This document shows positions 28,693 through 37,231 of a stretch of 64,000 bases of DNA, in pieces. The first letter of the stretch is position 1, and the number at the start of each line of letters is the position of its first letter. The notes under the pieces were generated by a model. That model did no database searches and was not told the DNA's origin. It was given only the letters and a program-made list of their open reading frames with translations. The DNA is from Pedobacter sp. FW305-3-2-15-E-R2A2 (GTDB lineage Bacteria; Bacteroidota; Bacteroidia; Sphingobacteriales; Sphingobacteriaceae), in NCBI RefSeq assembly GCF_038446955.1, contig NZ_CP151803.1, positions 2,666,001-2,730,000 of the forward strand. The letters run 5' to 3'. The position numbers and the translations under genes are program-made.

Positions 28693-29922
28693 ATGAAGAG
28701 AATTAATTTATTGATCATGAGCATCTGTTCTGTGTTTCTATTGACAGGAAATGCTACTGCTCAGTCCTTAGCTGTGGATACTTCCTTTACCGGGCTTTTT
28801 AATTCCATTAAGTCTGAGGTAGACCCTCTGCGAATGGAATTGATGTTGAACATGATGCTCGCTAAGCCTTTGAGTACTGAAAACGAAAACTTATTGGATG
28901 CCAGTGCCCAGAACACTGCAATTACATTTGCTGAAGTAGGAAATCTGGCCAAAGCCCAGTATTGGGCAAATCAAATTAAAGAAAAAGAATGGAAAAATTC
29001 AACCTGTCTGGCTATTGTGAGAACACTCATCGAAAAGGGGCGCCTTGCAGATGTAGAAGGGATAATTAAGCCCATTATTAATGCCCCAGAATTAAAGGGG
29101 GGCGGAGCCCTGTTTTCTGCTGCCGAAAAACAACAATTTGCTTATCAGTATGGAGTTGTCCTTTACAAACAAAGAAAATATAAAGAAGCTTTGGTTTACC
29201 TGACTCCTGTAACCGAAAAACAAAAAAGGGAGGGTTCTTCAATTTATGTACTTGCTTTGATTCATTCCGGTGATACAATCCTCGCTTTTGATGAGCTGAA
29301 CAAACTACTCCGTAAACCTGGTTATCATGATGAAGAATTTAAGTCTGCTGCAAAAGAATTGTTCATTAAGAAGTATGGGAATGAAGAGCGGTTTCGGGTA
29401 TTAATGGATTCTGTAGTAATGGATCAAGATAGGCGTATGCGCGAAAGAGTGGTCAAAATGAAGGTGAATGAACCTGCCCCAGACTTTGAAATTAAAGATG
29501 TAAACGGCAAGAGCGTTTCTTTAAAAAGCCTGAGAGGAAAAACTGTTTTCCTGGATTTTTGGGCAACCTGGTGTATTCCTTGTGTAGGCTCATTTCCTGG
29601 CATGCAGAAAGCTGTAGATTATTATAAAAACGACAGTTCTGTAGTATTTATGTTCATCCATACCGCAGAGAAAAATTTAAATGCTGTTGAAGATGCTAAG
29701 AAAATTATTGCAAGCAAAAAGTATTCATTCGATGTTTTCATGGACTTAAAAGATAAAGAGTCAGGTAGGAATCCTGTGGCTTCAATTTTTAAAGTATCCA
29801 GTTTACCCACAAAGCTGGTTATTGATAAAGAAGGAATAATAAGATTTAAAAACATAGGATATATTGGCCTGGATGAAGCAATTCCTGAAATTAAAACTAT
29901 GATTGAAATGTCAAGTAATTAG
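28693..29922 (+). CDS. TlpA-like thioredoxin-family protein with CIPC active site (Sus locus A, second)
   Basis: The 409-residue exported protein has a signal peptide (LLTGNATAQ). A helical TPR-like region spans about 30-240 and the C-terminal thioredoxin fold follows (APDFEIKDVNGKSVSLKSLRGKTVFLDFWATWC, then FKVSSLPTKLVIDKEG). The active site at residues 294-297 is CIPC, where the TlpA genes of the other loci have CGPC. The residue between the cysteines tunes redox potential, so it may prefer oxidising or exchange roles. It is the last gene of locus A, with no obvious terminator after it. Confidence 0.88.
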   Translation: MKRINLLIMSICSVFLLTGNATAQSLAVDTSFTGLFNSIKSEVDPLRMELMLNMMLAKPLSTENENLLDASAQNTAITFAEVGNLAKAQYWANQIKEKEWKNSTCLAIVRTLIEKGRLADVEGIIKPIINAPELKGGGALFSAAEKQQFAYQYGVVLYKQRKYKEALVYLTPVTEKQKREGSSIYVLALIHSGDTILAFDELNKLLRKPGYHDEEFKSAAKELFIKKYGNEERFRVLMDSVVMDQDRRMRERVVKMKVNEPAPDFEIKDVNGKSVSLKSLRGKTVFLDFWATWCIPCVGSFPGMQKAVDYYKNDSSVVFMFIHTAEKNLNAVEDAKKIIASKKYSFDVFMDLKDKESGRNPVASIFKVSSLPTKLVIDKEGIIRFKNIGYIGLDEAIPEIKTMIEMSSN

Positions 29923-29962
29923 TTATGTAAGTAAATAAACTTAGTTAGTAATTGGGTAAATA

Positions 29963-30253
29963 TTAGAAATCGATTTTTTTTGGTAAATACTTCCACACCC
30001 ATAACAAGTGTGTAAAATAAATATCAAATTCCCACAATGTTTTCAAGTCTGGAAGGCTTTTAATATGGAAGAGGCTTTTCGTTTCGTCTACTATTTCAAG
30101 GAAATCAAATTTATCGGCTTTAACCTCTTTAATAAATGCTGCTGTGAAATCAGTATAATTTTTTTTTGAGACAAGATGCCTGGGGCTAAAATATATTGAG
30201 GTTAAGTATGATAGATTTGTATTTTTAAATTCACTTAAAAAACTGAATATCAA
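29963..30253 (-). CDS. Hypothetical 96-residue protein, possibly a gene fragment
   Basis: The frame uses a TTG start and has no usable ATG near its opening. It encodes a soluble mixed alpha/beta-looking segment (YFSPRHLVSKKNYTDFTAAFIKEVKADKFDFLEIVDE) ending in LLWVWKYLPKKIDF. I do not recognise a family. It converges on locus A and lies 130 bases from the 30,389 repeat, so it may be the 3' remnant of a longer gene cut during island rearrangement. Confidence 0.35.
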   Translation of the reverse strand: MIFSFLSEFKNTNLSYLTSIYFSPRHLVSKKNYTDFTAAFIKEVKADKFDFLEIVDETKSLFHIKSLPDLKTLWEFDIYFTHLLWVWKYLPKKIDF

Positions 30254-30669
30254 TGTTATATATTAAATTAGAAAAGTGATGGAAAAATATTACAAAATAC
30301 TGATAATCAGTAATTTATGTATTTCTAATTTACGTACTTTTCGAGTGTTTGTTTTTGTGTAAACGATTGATAGTCAGTGGTTAGTTTATTTTGTATCGGG
30401 AAATAACCGATGGTAATTACCACATAATAATGCTGAGTAAGTGACTTATTGCTAATGAGTCCAACAATGATTTAAATTATATGAGTCCGGGAAGTTTTCC
30501 TTAATATCATTATTACGGATACCAGTTGTTTTATTATTTTACCAATGCTGTTGTAATTATTGATGACTTAAAAGCGTATAAGTTGGCTTCAAGATTTTTT
30601 GTATCTTTAATGGTGCCTTTTAATGGAGATACAAAAAATTAAGTTCATTTAATCTAAATTATACTGCCA
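30254..30669. other. Intergenic region carrying the second mnmE-like repeat
   Basis: About 415 AT-rich bases without a gene. The only structure seen is the attachment-like repeat at 30,389-30,460, listed separately. Confidence 0.5.
30389..30460 (+). repeat. Putative attachment site, copy 2 of the mnmE 3'-end sequence
   Basis: TTTTGTATCGGGAAATAA matches 16 of 18 bases of the mnmE end, and the similarity continues to ACCACATAAT and CTTATTGCTAATGAGT. No coding gene explains the match, so it is best read as an att-like duplicate marking an island boundary. The interval from copy 1 is about 18.6 kb. Confidence 0.6.
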
Positions 30670-31353
30670 TTGAAACGGATCATCAATAAAGTAAAGGATT
30701 ATTGGCACTCAGATACCAGCTTTATCACATTATTGGTAATGCTCTTTTTTATGGTATTCATTATGCCAATTTTGTTAGAGGGAGCTGTAGTAGACATCTT
30801 GTTTTTAAATATTTTATTCCTGGCGCTCTACTTTATTGGGATTTTTTCAAGCGAAGACAAGTGGAATATATATTTATCATCATTTCTGTTCTTAGCGCAT
30901 TTGATTTTGCTGATGATTAGATTTGACGATACGCCCAAAGAATACTATTTGATAGAGCGTTTAGTTGGGCTTATTAATATGAGTTTGTTCATTTTTATTA
31001 ATGTTAGATTATTATTTCGAAATGCAGAACGCAATATTTTTAGAGTAATAGGAGCCGTAAATGTCTACCTCTTATTTGCCTTAATGGGTGCCTTTGCTTT
31101 TGAGATTTTAAAAATTCAAACCGGTAAATCAATAGCTGGTAATATTAGTTTGCAAAATAACGATACGGATTATGCCGCTTATGTTTATTATAGCCTGGTA
31201 TCGTTAACTACTGTGGGCTATGGCGATATTTACCCCGATGGAATGGCCTCACGTATGCTTTCAGTTTTGCTCTCTGCAGTTGGTATCCTATATCCTGCCG
31301 TGGTTATTGCGAGGTTGGTTACAAATAACATTGTAAGTAACAAAAAAAAATAG
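30670..31353 (+). CDS. Ion channel protein with K+ selectivity filter
   Basis: The 227-residue membrane protein has about six hydrophobic segments (near residues 17-37, 42-58, 68-84, 96-112, 126-146 and 192-210). A pore loop lies between the last two: YYSLVSLTTVGYGDIYPDG, with the K+ selectivity filter TVGYGD. No arginine-rich S4-type helix is seen, so it is likely a voltage-independent potassium channel of the Ion_trans_2 type. The start codon is TTG at 30,670. It stands alone, just inside the second putative island. Confidence 0.85.
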   Translation: MKRIINKVKDYWHSDTSFITLLVMLFFMVFIMPILLEGAVVDILFLNILFLALYFIGIFSSEDKWNIYLSSFLFLAHLILLMIRFDDTPKEYYLIERLVGLINMSLFIFINVRLLFRNAERNIFRVIGAVNVYLLFALMGAFAFEILKIQTGKSIAGNISLQNNDTDYAAYVYYSLVSLTTVGYGDIYPDGMASRMLSVLLSAVGILYPAVVIARLVTNNIVSNKKK

Positions 31354-31541
31354 TGAGTTACAGACGTAATGTATTCAATGCTGATCATCTAAGATCTGTG
31401 TATTCTTAAAAATGCATCAGGCGGTAGCTTTTCTTCATGAAATAGTTTGAATTGCTTTTTTTGTAGCTTTAGCGCGAACTTTAATAAAAAAATAGATTTT
31501 ATTAAAGCGTACACCAATCTGACTTAGAAGAAAAATTACAG

Positions 31542-32120
31542 ATGCCAAGTTATACCGAACATATAGATAAAGCGCTTGTTGATTTATTGAAAGACAGTAA
31601 TCAAAATGCTTTTAAAGAGATCTATAATCGTTATAACGGCCTGCTGTTTGCCTACGCGTTCAAGAGGTTACAAGTAAAAGATGAGGCGAAGGATGTGATT
31701 CAGGAAGTTTTTATTGGGCTTTGGGAAAATCGGGAGCATTTCATTCTAAAAACCTACCTGTCTGGATTTCTCTATAAATCCGTTCTAAACAAAATACTCA
31801 ATATTTGGAAACACAAACGAGTAATCCGGCATCATGTACTTAGCCAGGCGTTGCAACTTGATGTGGATTCTGTCGAAACTGATTTTCTTATCCGGGAAAA
31901 GGATATTGCAGCCCTGGTAGAAAAGGAAATTGCTGCTATGCCACCACGGATGCGAGAGATTTATGGTTTGAAATATAAGCAATACTTGTCAGTAAAACAG
32001 ATCGCAACAGAATTGAACATATCCGAGAATACTGTCGCTACCCAGCTACAGCGCGCTTCTGCGCATTTGAAGAATAAGCTGGGTTTGTTAATTTTTGTCA
32101 TTCACATCCTACAGAGATGA
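31542..32120 (+). CDS. ECF-type RNA polymerase sigma factor (Sus locus B)
   Basis: This is a 192-residue sigma-70 ECF factor. Region 2 spans about 20-85 (FKEIYNRYNGLLFAYAFKRL, then AKDVIQEVFIGLWENRE). Region 4 spans about 125-180 (AAMPPRMREIYGLKYKQYLSVKQIATELNISENTVATQL). It starts sigma/FecR/SusC/SusD locus B and should be freed by the FecR protein encoded next. Its sequence differs clearly from those of loci A and C, so locus B probably responds to its own ligand. Confidence 0.92.
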   Translation: MPSYTEHIDKALVDLLKDSNQNAFKEIYNRYNGLLFAYAFKRLQVKDEAKDVIQEVFIGLWENREHFILKTYLSGFLYKSVLNKILNIWKHKRVIRHHVLSQALQLDVDSVETDFLIREKDIAALVEKEIAAMPPRMREIYGLKYKQYLSVKQIATELNISENTVATQLQRASAHLKNKLGLLIFVIHILQR

Positions 32121-32237
32121 CTTTTATTCATTGAATTAAGTTTTTTTAAAAAAAAAGTAAATGCTTGTGGTTGATCCTGCCCTCTGAGTTGTCTATGCCA
32201 TATAACAGGTAAATTATCAAACAACTGACTACACAAG

Positions 32238-33350
32238 ATGGATAATCGTCAAATTAATGATTTATTGGATAAACTAGCGTTAGAGAGCTTTAATGCCAAA
32301 GAAGAGCAACAGGCGCTTATGTATATCCATAAGTTCAATTCGGATAGTTCTACCGGTTTAACGGATGATGAATTTTTTAAGGCTGAATCCGAGATGTGGG
32401 AAGTAATCAATCGGAGTAGCAGACCCAATCATTTCAGGTGGTTTCGGAATTATGCCGCTGCTGCAGTTGCCACAATTATATTCGCAGCTGGTCTTTATTA
32501 CTATACCAGTTCAAGTTTAGGGGGAACAAATCTGGTTTCCTACACAAGAGACATTCCTGCGGGTAAAGACGGGGCTACTTTAACATTGGGAAATGGAAAA
32601 AAGATAGCTATTTCTGAGGCATCGGTTGGACTGTTAGTTGACGACCCCGATATCACGATTACCAAAACCGATAATGGGATGATTGTTTACAAGGTGAAGT
32701 CTTCATATGGTGATGTTACCGAATACAATACCTTAGAGACGAGCAACGGTCAACAGAGTCAGATCATCCTGCCTGACAATTCTAAAGTTTTTTTAAATGC
32801 AGGATCTTCCATAAAGTATCCCTCATCTTTTTCTCATTTAAAAGAAAGACGGGTTGAACTTTCTGGCGAGGCCTACTTCGAGATCTCGAAGGATAAAAAT
32901 CATCCTTTTATAATAAAATCGAATCATCAGGATGTTAAAGTTTTAGGGACTCATTTTAATATAAATAGCTATGGTAATGAGCGCGCTACAAAAACTACTT
33001 TAATAGAAGGAAGTGTGCTGATAAATAATAAGTATATACTTAAACCAGGGGAACTGGCTATCAATAGTGATGGTAAATGGGATGTTATGCCAGCGGATAT
33101 AGATTTGGAACTAGCCTGGAAGAACAATGATTTTTATTTCAGAGAAACGGCTATGGAGAATGTCATGAAACAAATTGCAAGATGGTATAACATCGAGGTA
33201 GAATACAGTGATCCCCGGTTAAAATCAATAACCATAAGCGGTATTATATCTCGTACTAAACCAATTTCTATTGTACTGGAAACGCTAGGAGCAGCTGGAA
33301 AAATGCGCTTTAAAATAGATGGACGTAATGTTACTGCGATGCCACAATAA
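32238..33350 (+). CDS. FecR-family anti-sigma factor (Sus locus B)
   Basis: The 370-residue single-pass inner-membrane protein has a cytoplasmic N-terminal part (about 1-75), a transmembrane helix (YAAAAVATIIFAAGLYYYT) and a periplasmic FecR domain. Signatures are GATLTLGNGKKIAISEASVG, LPDNSKVFLNAGSSIKYPSSF, GEAYFEISKDKNHPF and VLGTHFNINSYG. The C-terminal DUF4974-like domain (METAMENVMKQIARWYNIEV-type) ends in FKIDGRNVTAMPQ. It couples the STN domain of the SusC encoded 219 bases downstream to the sigma factor upstream. Confidence 0.93.
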   Translation: MDNRQINDLLDKLALESFNAKEEQQALMYIHKFNSDSSTGLTDDEFFKAESEMWEVINRSSRPNHFRWFRNYAAAAVATIIFAAGLYYYTSSSLGGTNLVSYTRDIPAGKDGATLTLGNGKKIAISEASVGLLVDDPDITITKTDNGMIVYKVKSSYGDVTEYNTLETSNGQQSQIILPDNSKVFLNAGSSIKYPSSFSHLKERRVELSGEAYFEISKDKNHPFIIKSNHQDVKVLGTHFNINSYGNERATKTTLIEGSVLINNKYILKPGELAINSDGKWDVMPADIDLELAWKNNDFYFRETAMENVMKQIARWYNIEVEYSDPRLKSITISGIISRTKPISIVLETLGAAGKMRFKIDGRNVTAMPQ

Positions 33351-33403
33351 AAAAGAATCAACTCGGGAATTAAATATTAAATACACCTAAACCAAACCAC
33401 AAC

Positions 33404-33433
33404 ATGAAAAGACATTTACGACAAAGAAGTTAA
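33404..33433 (+). promoter_or_regulatory. Leader mini-ORF (nine codons) upstream of susC, locus B
   Basis: After AAACCAAACCACAAC an ATG opens a nine-codon frame (MKRHLRQRS, stop TAA). A GC-rich hairpin (TCCCGA...TCGGGA, 33,504-33,519) lies between it and susC. The same pattern, AAACCAAACCAC then ATGAAAAG, occurs before the susC of locus C. A leader-peptide or RNA role is inferred. Confidence 0.35.
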
Positions 33434-33568
33434 AAGCAGAGTAGGTCGTTGAAAAAGAGCCGAAAAGTGCTGTCAACACTTCCCGGCAAAGCTTGAGCGA
33501 CCGTCCCGAAAAGTCGGGAAAATAAATGTTTAGTCTACAACAAGTATCAACTCAAACCATTCAAAAGT

Positions 33569-36500
33569 ATGGAATTATATGCTTTTAACCAAGGTAGGGC
33601 ACCGCTGTGTCTACCTCAAAAACTATTACTAATTATGAAACTAGTCATAATTATTCTCATTGCCTCCCTAATGCAGGTTTCTGCTGTCGGGTTTGCTCAA
33701 AAGGTCTCATTGAATGAAAAGAACGCTATGTTGGAATCTACCTTCAAAAAAATAAGGTTACAGACAGGATACGACTTCGTTTATGATTCAAAACTTATTG
33801 ACTTCAATAAAAAAGTGAGTTTGGAGATAAGGAATATGGATCTGGAAAATGCCTTGTCCCTAATTCTGGATGGACAAAATCTCTCATTTGAAATAAGAGA
33901 TAAGGTCATTGTTTTAGCGAAGAAATCACCTTCACTTCTGAAAAAAATAATCAGCGAATTTACTGCGCAGGATATCAATGGCATTGTGCTCGACGAGAAA
34001 GGACTTCCCTTGCCAGGAGCAAATGTCAAATTAAAAGGTCAAGACAGAAGTGTAAAGTCAAATGGACGCGGGGCCTTTATTCTTCAGGGTGTTGTGCCTG
34101 GAGAAGTATTGCAGGTATCGTATGTTGGTTATGAAAATTTTGAGGTTACGCTTACTGAAGAATTGCTTCGTAAAGGCGTTTTAGGAATTAATTTAAAACC
34201 TACTGCCGCAAGCTTAGCAGAAGTAAGTATAGTAAACACAGGGTATCAAAAGCTGAGTAGGGAGAAAATAACGGGTTCAGTAACCACAGTTGGGAGTGCT
34301 GAACTTGAAAAAAGAAACAGTACCAATATTATGCAGAACCTTGAGGGCTTAATCCCTGGACTTGTACAAACTCGTCTACGTACAACGATCAGAGGTGTAA
34401 GTACTTTAGATGATAGCATGCGTGGAATTCTTTATGTAGTGGACGGACTGCCGATAGAAGGGGGGATCAATCAAATTAACCCATACGATGTGGAGAGTGT
34501 GAGCGTACTTAAAGATGCTGCCGCTGCTGCAATTTATGGTGCCAGGGCTTCTAATGGGGTAATTGTCATCACCACAAAAAGAGCCAAAGAAGTTGGTAAG
34601 ACGGTGGTGGAAGTTTCCGGTAACGTCAGTATTACTGAAAAACCGGATTATAGCTATCAAAACTGGATGAGCCCGGCTCAGCAGGTTGATTATGAAAGCA
34701 ATTATTATAAATGGTGGTTCAATGGTGGCGGAAACGGAGGGGCGACTGTAGACGACCCTATCGGCGATTTCGAAAGCAGAATCTCCACATCGAATTTCAT
34801 TACCCCTATTGCATACGCTTATTATCAGCAAAAAAAAGGAACGATTAACCAGGCTCAGGTTGATGAGGTGTTGAATAATCTGAAGAAAAACGATTTTCTT
34901 GCTCAATATAAAGATAACGCTATTCAAACCGGACTTACACAACAGTATAATTTTGCGTTAAGGACCAATAATGGAAAAAATCAAAATAGCCTGGTTGTAA
35001 ATTACACGACTTTTAATAATGGGGGTAACAATAACACAACAGGTGGTGTTACTACCGGGAGTAATCTGGCACTCATCAATTCCTTTAATAAAACACTGAA
35101 TCTCTTTTACAAAGGAACCTATAACGTTGGGAAATGGTTAGATCTGGATTATGGGATAAATAGTATTATTGGAAAAATAAGAACACATAACAGTGAGTGG
35201 GCGAATGATCCGAGTAACGTGCCTGCTTATTATAAGCTGTTGAATGATGATGGTTCAAGAGCCTATTATTATACCAGCCGTTTTAATGGTTATAATGAGA
35301 TTAACAAAGAACGAAATCCTGCCTTAGCCTCATTTATGTTTAATCACCTGGATGAGCTGGAACGCGATTTCAATACTAACTCGACGTTAAATACAAGGTA
35401 TTATGTAAACCTGAACATTAAACCTTTTCAAGGCTTTACCATATCACCTATGTTTCAGGTGGAAGATGGCCGCAGCACATCGTCGACTTATTCAGAACCA
35501 GAGAGTTATACGATGCGAATTATCCAAAATGCATATACTACCCGTACAGGTACAGCGGGGAATTATGTGTATGATAATCTACTGCCACAAGGAGGTAAAC
35601 TGGGAACTTCTCAGCTTAGAGGCACAAATTATACCGCAAGAGTACAGGCCAATTACAATAAAACGTTCGGAAAGCATGGGGTAATTGCGCTGATTGGTAG
35701 CGAGTTTCGTCAGACATTAGTCCACACTGGAACAAGAGGGATTTTGTTAGGCTATGAAGACCAATTGCAGACAGGAACAAATATGGTCAATTATGAATCA
35801 TTATATGCGATCAACAAAGGAGCGATCTGGGACGTAAACTATCCGACCCGTCAATACCATTTCAATCAGATCTCTTTCGATCAAATTTCAAATTCCACAT
35901 CTTCAATAAACCCAGATGAAACAAAACACCGATATGGTTCTGGATATGCAAACATTACTTATACCTATGATCATAAGTACAACATTTTTGGCTCTGCAAG
36001 AAAAGATTATGCTGATTTGTTTGGAGGTGATGAAAAATATCGGGGAAGGCCACTGTGGTCTGCCGGTGCTTCATGGATAGCCTCGAAAGAGGGCTTTCTG
36101 AAAGATATTAAGGCCATCAACTATCTGAAATTAAGAGCTTCCTATGGGTTCACCGGAAATACAAGGAATGTTACTGCATTTCTTGCTGCCACAACATCAA
36201 CCAATCCTATCACCCAATTGCCAAATGCAAATGTATCAAATCCACCTAATCCGCAACTGCGTTGGGAAAAAACTGCAACGATTAATATTGGAACCGATTT
36301 TTCCCTTCTTGAAAATCGCTTGAGAGGAGCAATTGACGGGTACAGACGTGTGGGGACTGATTTGTTTGCATTTAAACGTATGGATCCCTCTGAAGGGTTT
36401 ACTGAAATGACCATTAATAATGCAAGTATGGTGAATAAAGGTTTGGAATTGAGCTTAGCATATGATTGGTTCAGGCCTGAAATTCGTGATGGATTTGGAT

Positions 36501-37231
36501 GGTCTTCAAATGTTACGGGGTCTTTGAACAACAATAAGGTAACTAGCGTTGACGAACTAACAAAAGATCCCTTCACTTTGGCCGCCGGCGGTTCCTTCAA
36601 AGTAGGTTACCCTGTTGCATCCATTTTTGCATTCCGGTTCGCTGGTTTGAGTGCTACAGGTGTACCTCAATTCTTTAATGCAGCTGGCCAGCCAACAACT
36701 GGCACACTTGGACCAAGTGATGCAGATGCTATAGCCTATATGGGAAATGAAGACCCTAAGTATAACCTTTCAGTCAATAATGATTTTAGTTATAAAGGTT
36801 TTACCCTGAGTGTTTTTGCAATTTACCAGGGAGGGAATTATTTTAGAGCAAGGCAGGTGCCAATTGGATATCCTGGTCCGGGCTACAATCAAACCCCTTC
36901 TTACGTTTTAGATGGATGGTCACCAACCAATACCAATACAGATGTACCTGCTAGTGGTCAATTTTACCAGGTTCCGCTTAATAATCAATACTACTTATCT
37001 GATAACCTGGTACGCAGGGCGGATTTTTTCAAAATCAGGAACATTGTCTTAGGTTATGCAATCCCTCGCGAAATGGCGTCGAAAATTAAAGCTTCTAACC
37101 TACGATTACGTTTGCAGATTGACAATCCAAACATTGCGTGGTATAAGCAGAAGGACATCCGTATCGATGCGGAGACGGCTGGGGCAAGGATTCCAACTTC
37201 TTTTGTTTTAGGTCTCAATGCTAATTTTTAA
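33569..37231 (+). CDS. SusC/RagA TonB-linked outer membrane receptor with STN domain (Sus locus B)
   Basis: The 1,220-residue receptor has a long basic N-terminus before the signal peptide core (LVIIILIASLMQVSAVGFAQ). The STN domain spans about 45-115 (NAMLESTFKKIRLQTGYDFVYD), the carboxypeptidase-like domain about 135-215 (ISEFTAQDINGIVLDEKGLP), the plug follows (MQNLEGLIPGL, then ESVSVLKDAAAAAIYGARASNG at about 310-330), and the barrel ends in FVLGLNANF. It is clearly less related to A and C than these are to each other. It overlaps the susD start by one base (TAATG). Confidence 0.95.
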   Translation: MELYAFNQGRAPLCLPQKLLLIMKLVIIILIASLMQVSAVGFAQKVSLNEKNAMLESTFKKIRLQTGYDFVYDSKLIDFNKKVSLEIRNMDLENALSLILDGQNLSFEIRDKVIVLAKKSPSLLKKIISEFTAQDINGIVLDEKGLPLPGANVKLKGQDRSVKSNGRGAFILQGVVPGEVLQVSYVGYENFEVTLTEELLRKGVLGINLKPTAASLAEVSIVNTGYQKLSREKITGSVTTVGSAELEKRNSTNIMQNLEGLIPGLVQTRLRTTIRGVSTLDDSMRGILYVVDGLPIEGGINQINPYDVESVSVLKDAAAAAIYGARASNGVIVITTKRAKEVGKTVVEVSGNVSITEKPDYSYQNWMSPAQQVDYESNYYKWWFNGGGNGGATVDDPIGDFESRISTSNFITPIAYAYYQQKKGTINQAQVDEVLNNLKKNDFLAQYKDNAIQTGLTQQYNFALRTNNGKNQNSLVVNYTTFNNGGNNNTTGGVTTGSNLALINSFNKTLNLFYKGTYNVGKWLDLDYGINSIIGKIRTHNSEWANDPSNVPAYYKLLNDDGSRAYYYTSRFNGYNEINKERNPALASFMFNHLDELERDFNTNSTLNTRYYVNLNIKPFQGFTISPMFQVEDGRSTSSTYSEPESYTMRIIQNAYTTRTGTAGNYVYDNLLPQGGKLGTSQLRGTNYTARVQANYNKTFGKHGVIALIGSEFRQTLVHTGTRGILLGYEDQLQTGTNMVNYESLYAINKGAIWDVNYPTRQYHFNQISFDQISNSTSSINPDETKHRYGSGYANITYTYDHKYNIFGSARKDYADLFGGDEKYRGRPLWSAGASWIASKEGFLKDIKAINYLKLRASYGFTGNTRNVTAFLAATTSTNPITQLPNANVSNPPNPQLRWEKTATINIGTDFSLLENRLRGAIDGYRRVGTDLFAFKRMDPSEGFTEMTINNASMVNKGLELSLAYDWFRPEIRDGFGWSSNVTGSLNNNKVTSVDELTKDPFTLAAGGSFKVGYPVASIFAFRFAGLSATGVPQFFNAAGQPTTGTLGPSDADAIAYMGNEDPKYNLSVNNDFSYKGFTLSVFAIYQGGNYFRARQVPIGYPGPGYNQTPSYVLDGWSPTNTNTDVPASGQFYQVPLNNQYYLSDNLVRRADFFKIRNIVLGYAIPREMASKIKASNLRLRLQIDNPNIAWYKQKDIRIDAETAGARIPTSFVLGLNANF

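Noticed and set aside
34406..34942. Long minus-strand frame of 178 codons inside susC of locus B.
   Set aside because: It is antisense to a secure coding region, has no recognisable domain and is explained by codon bias.
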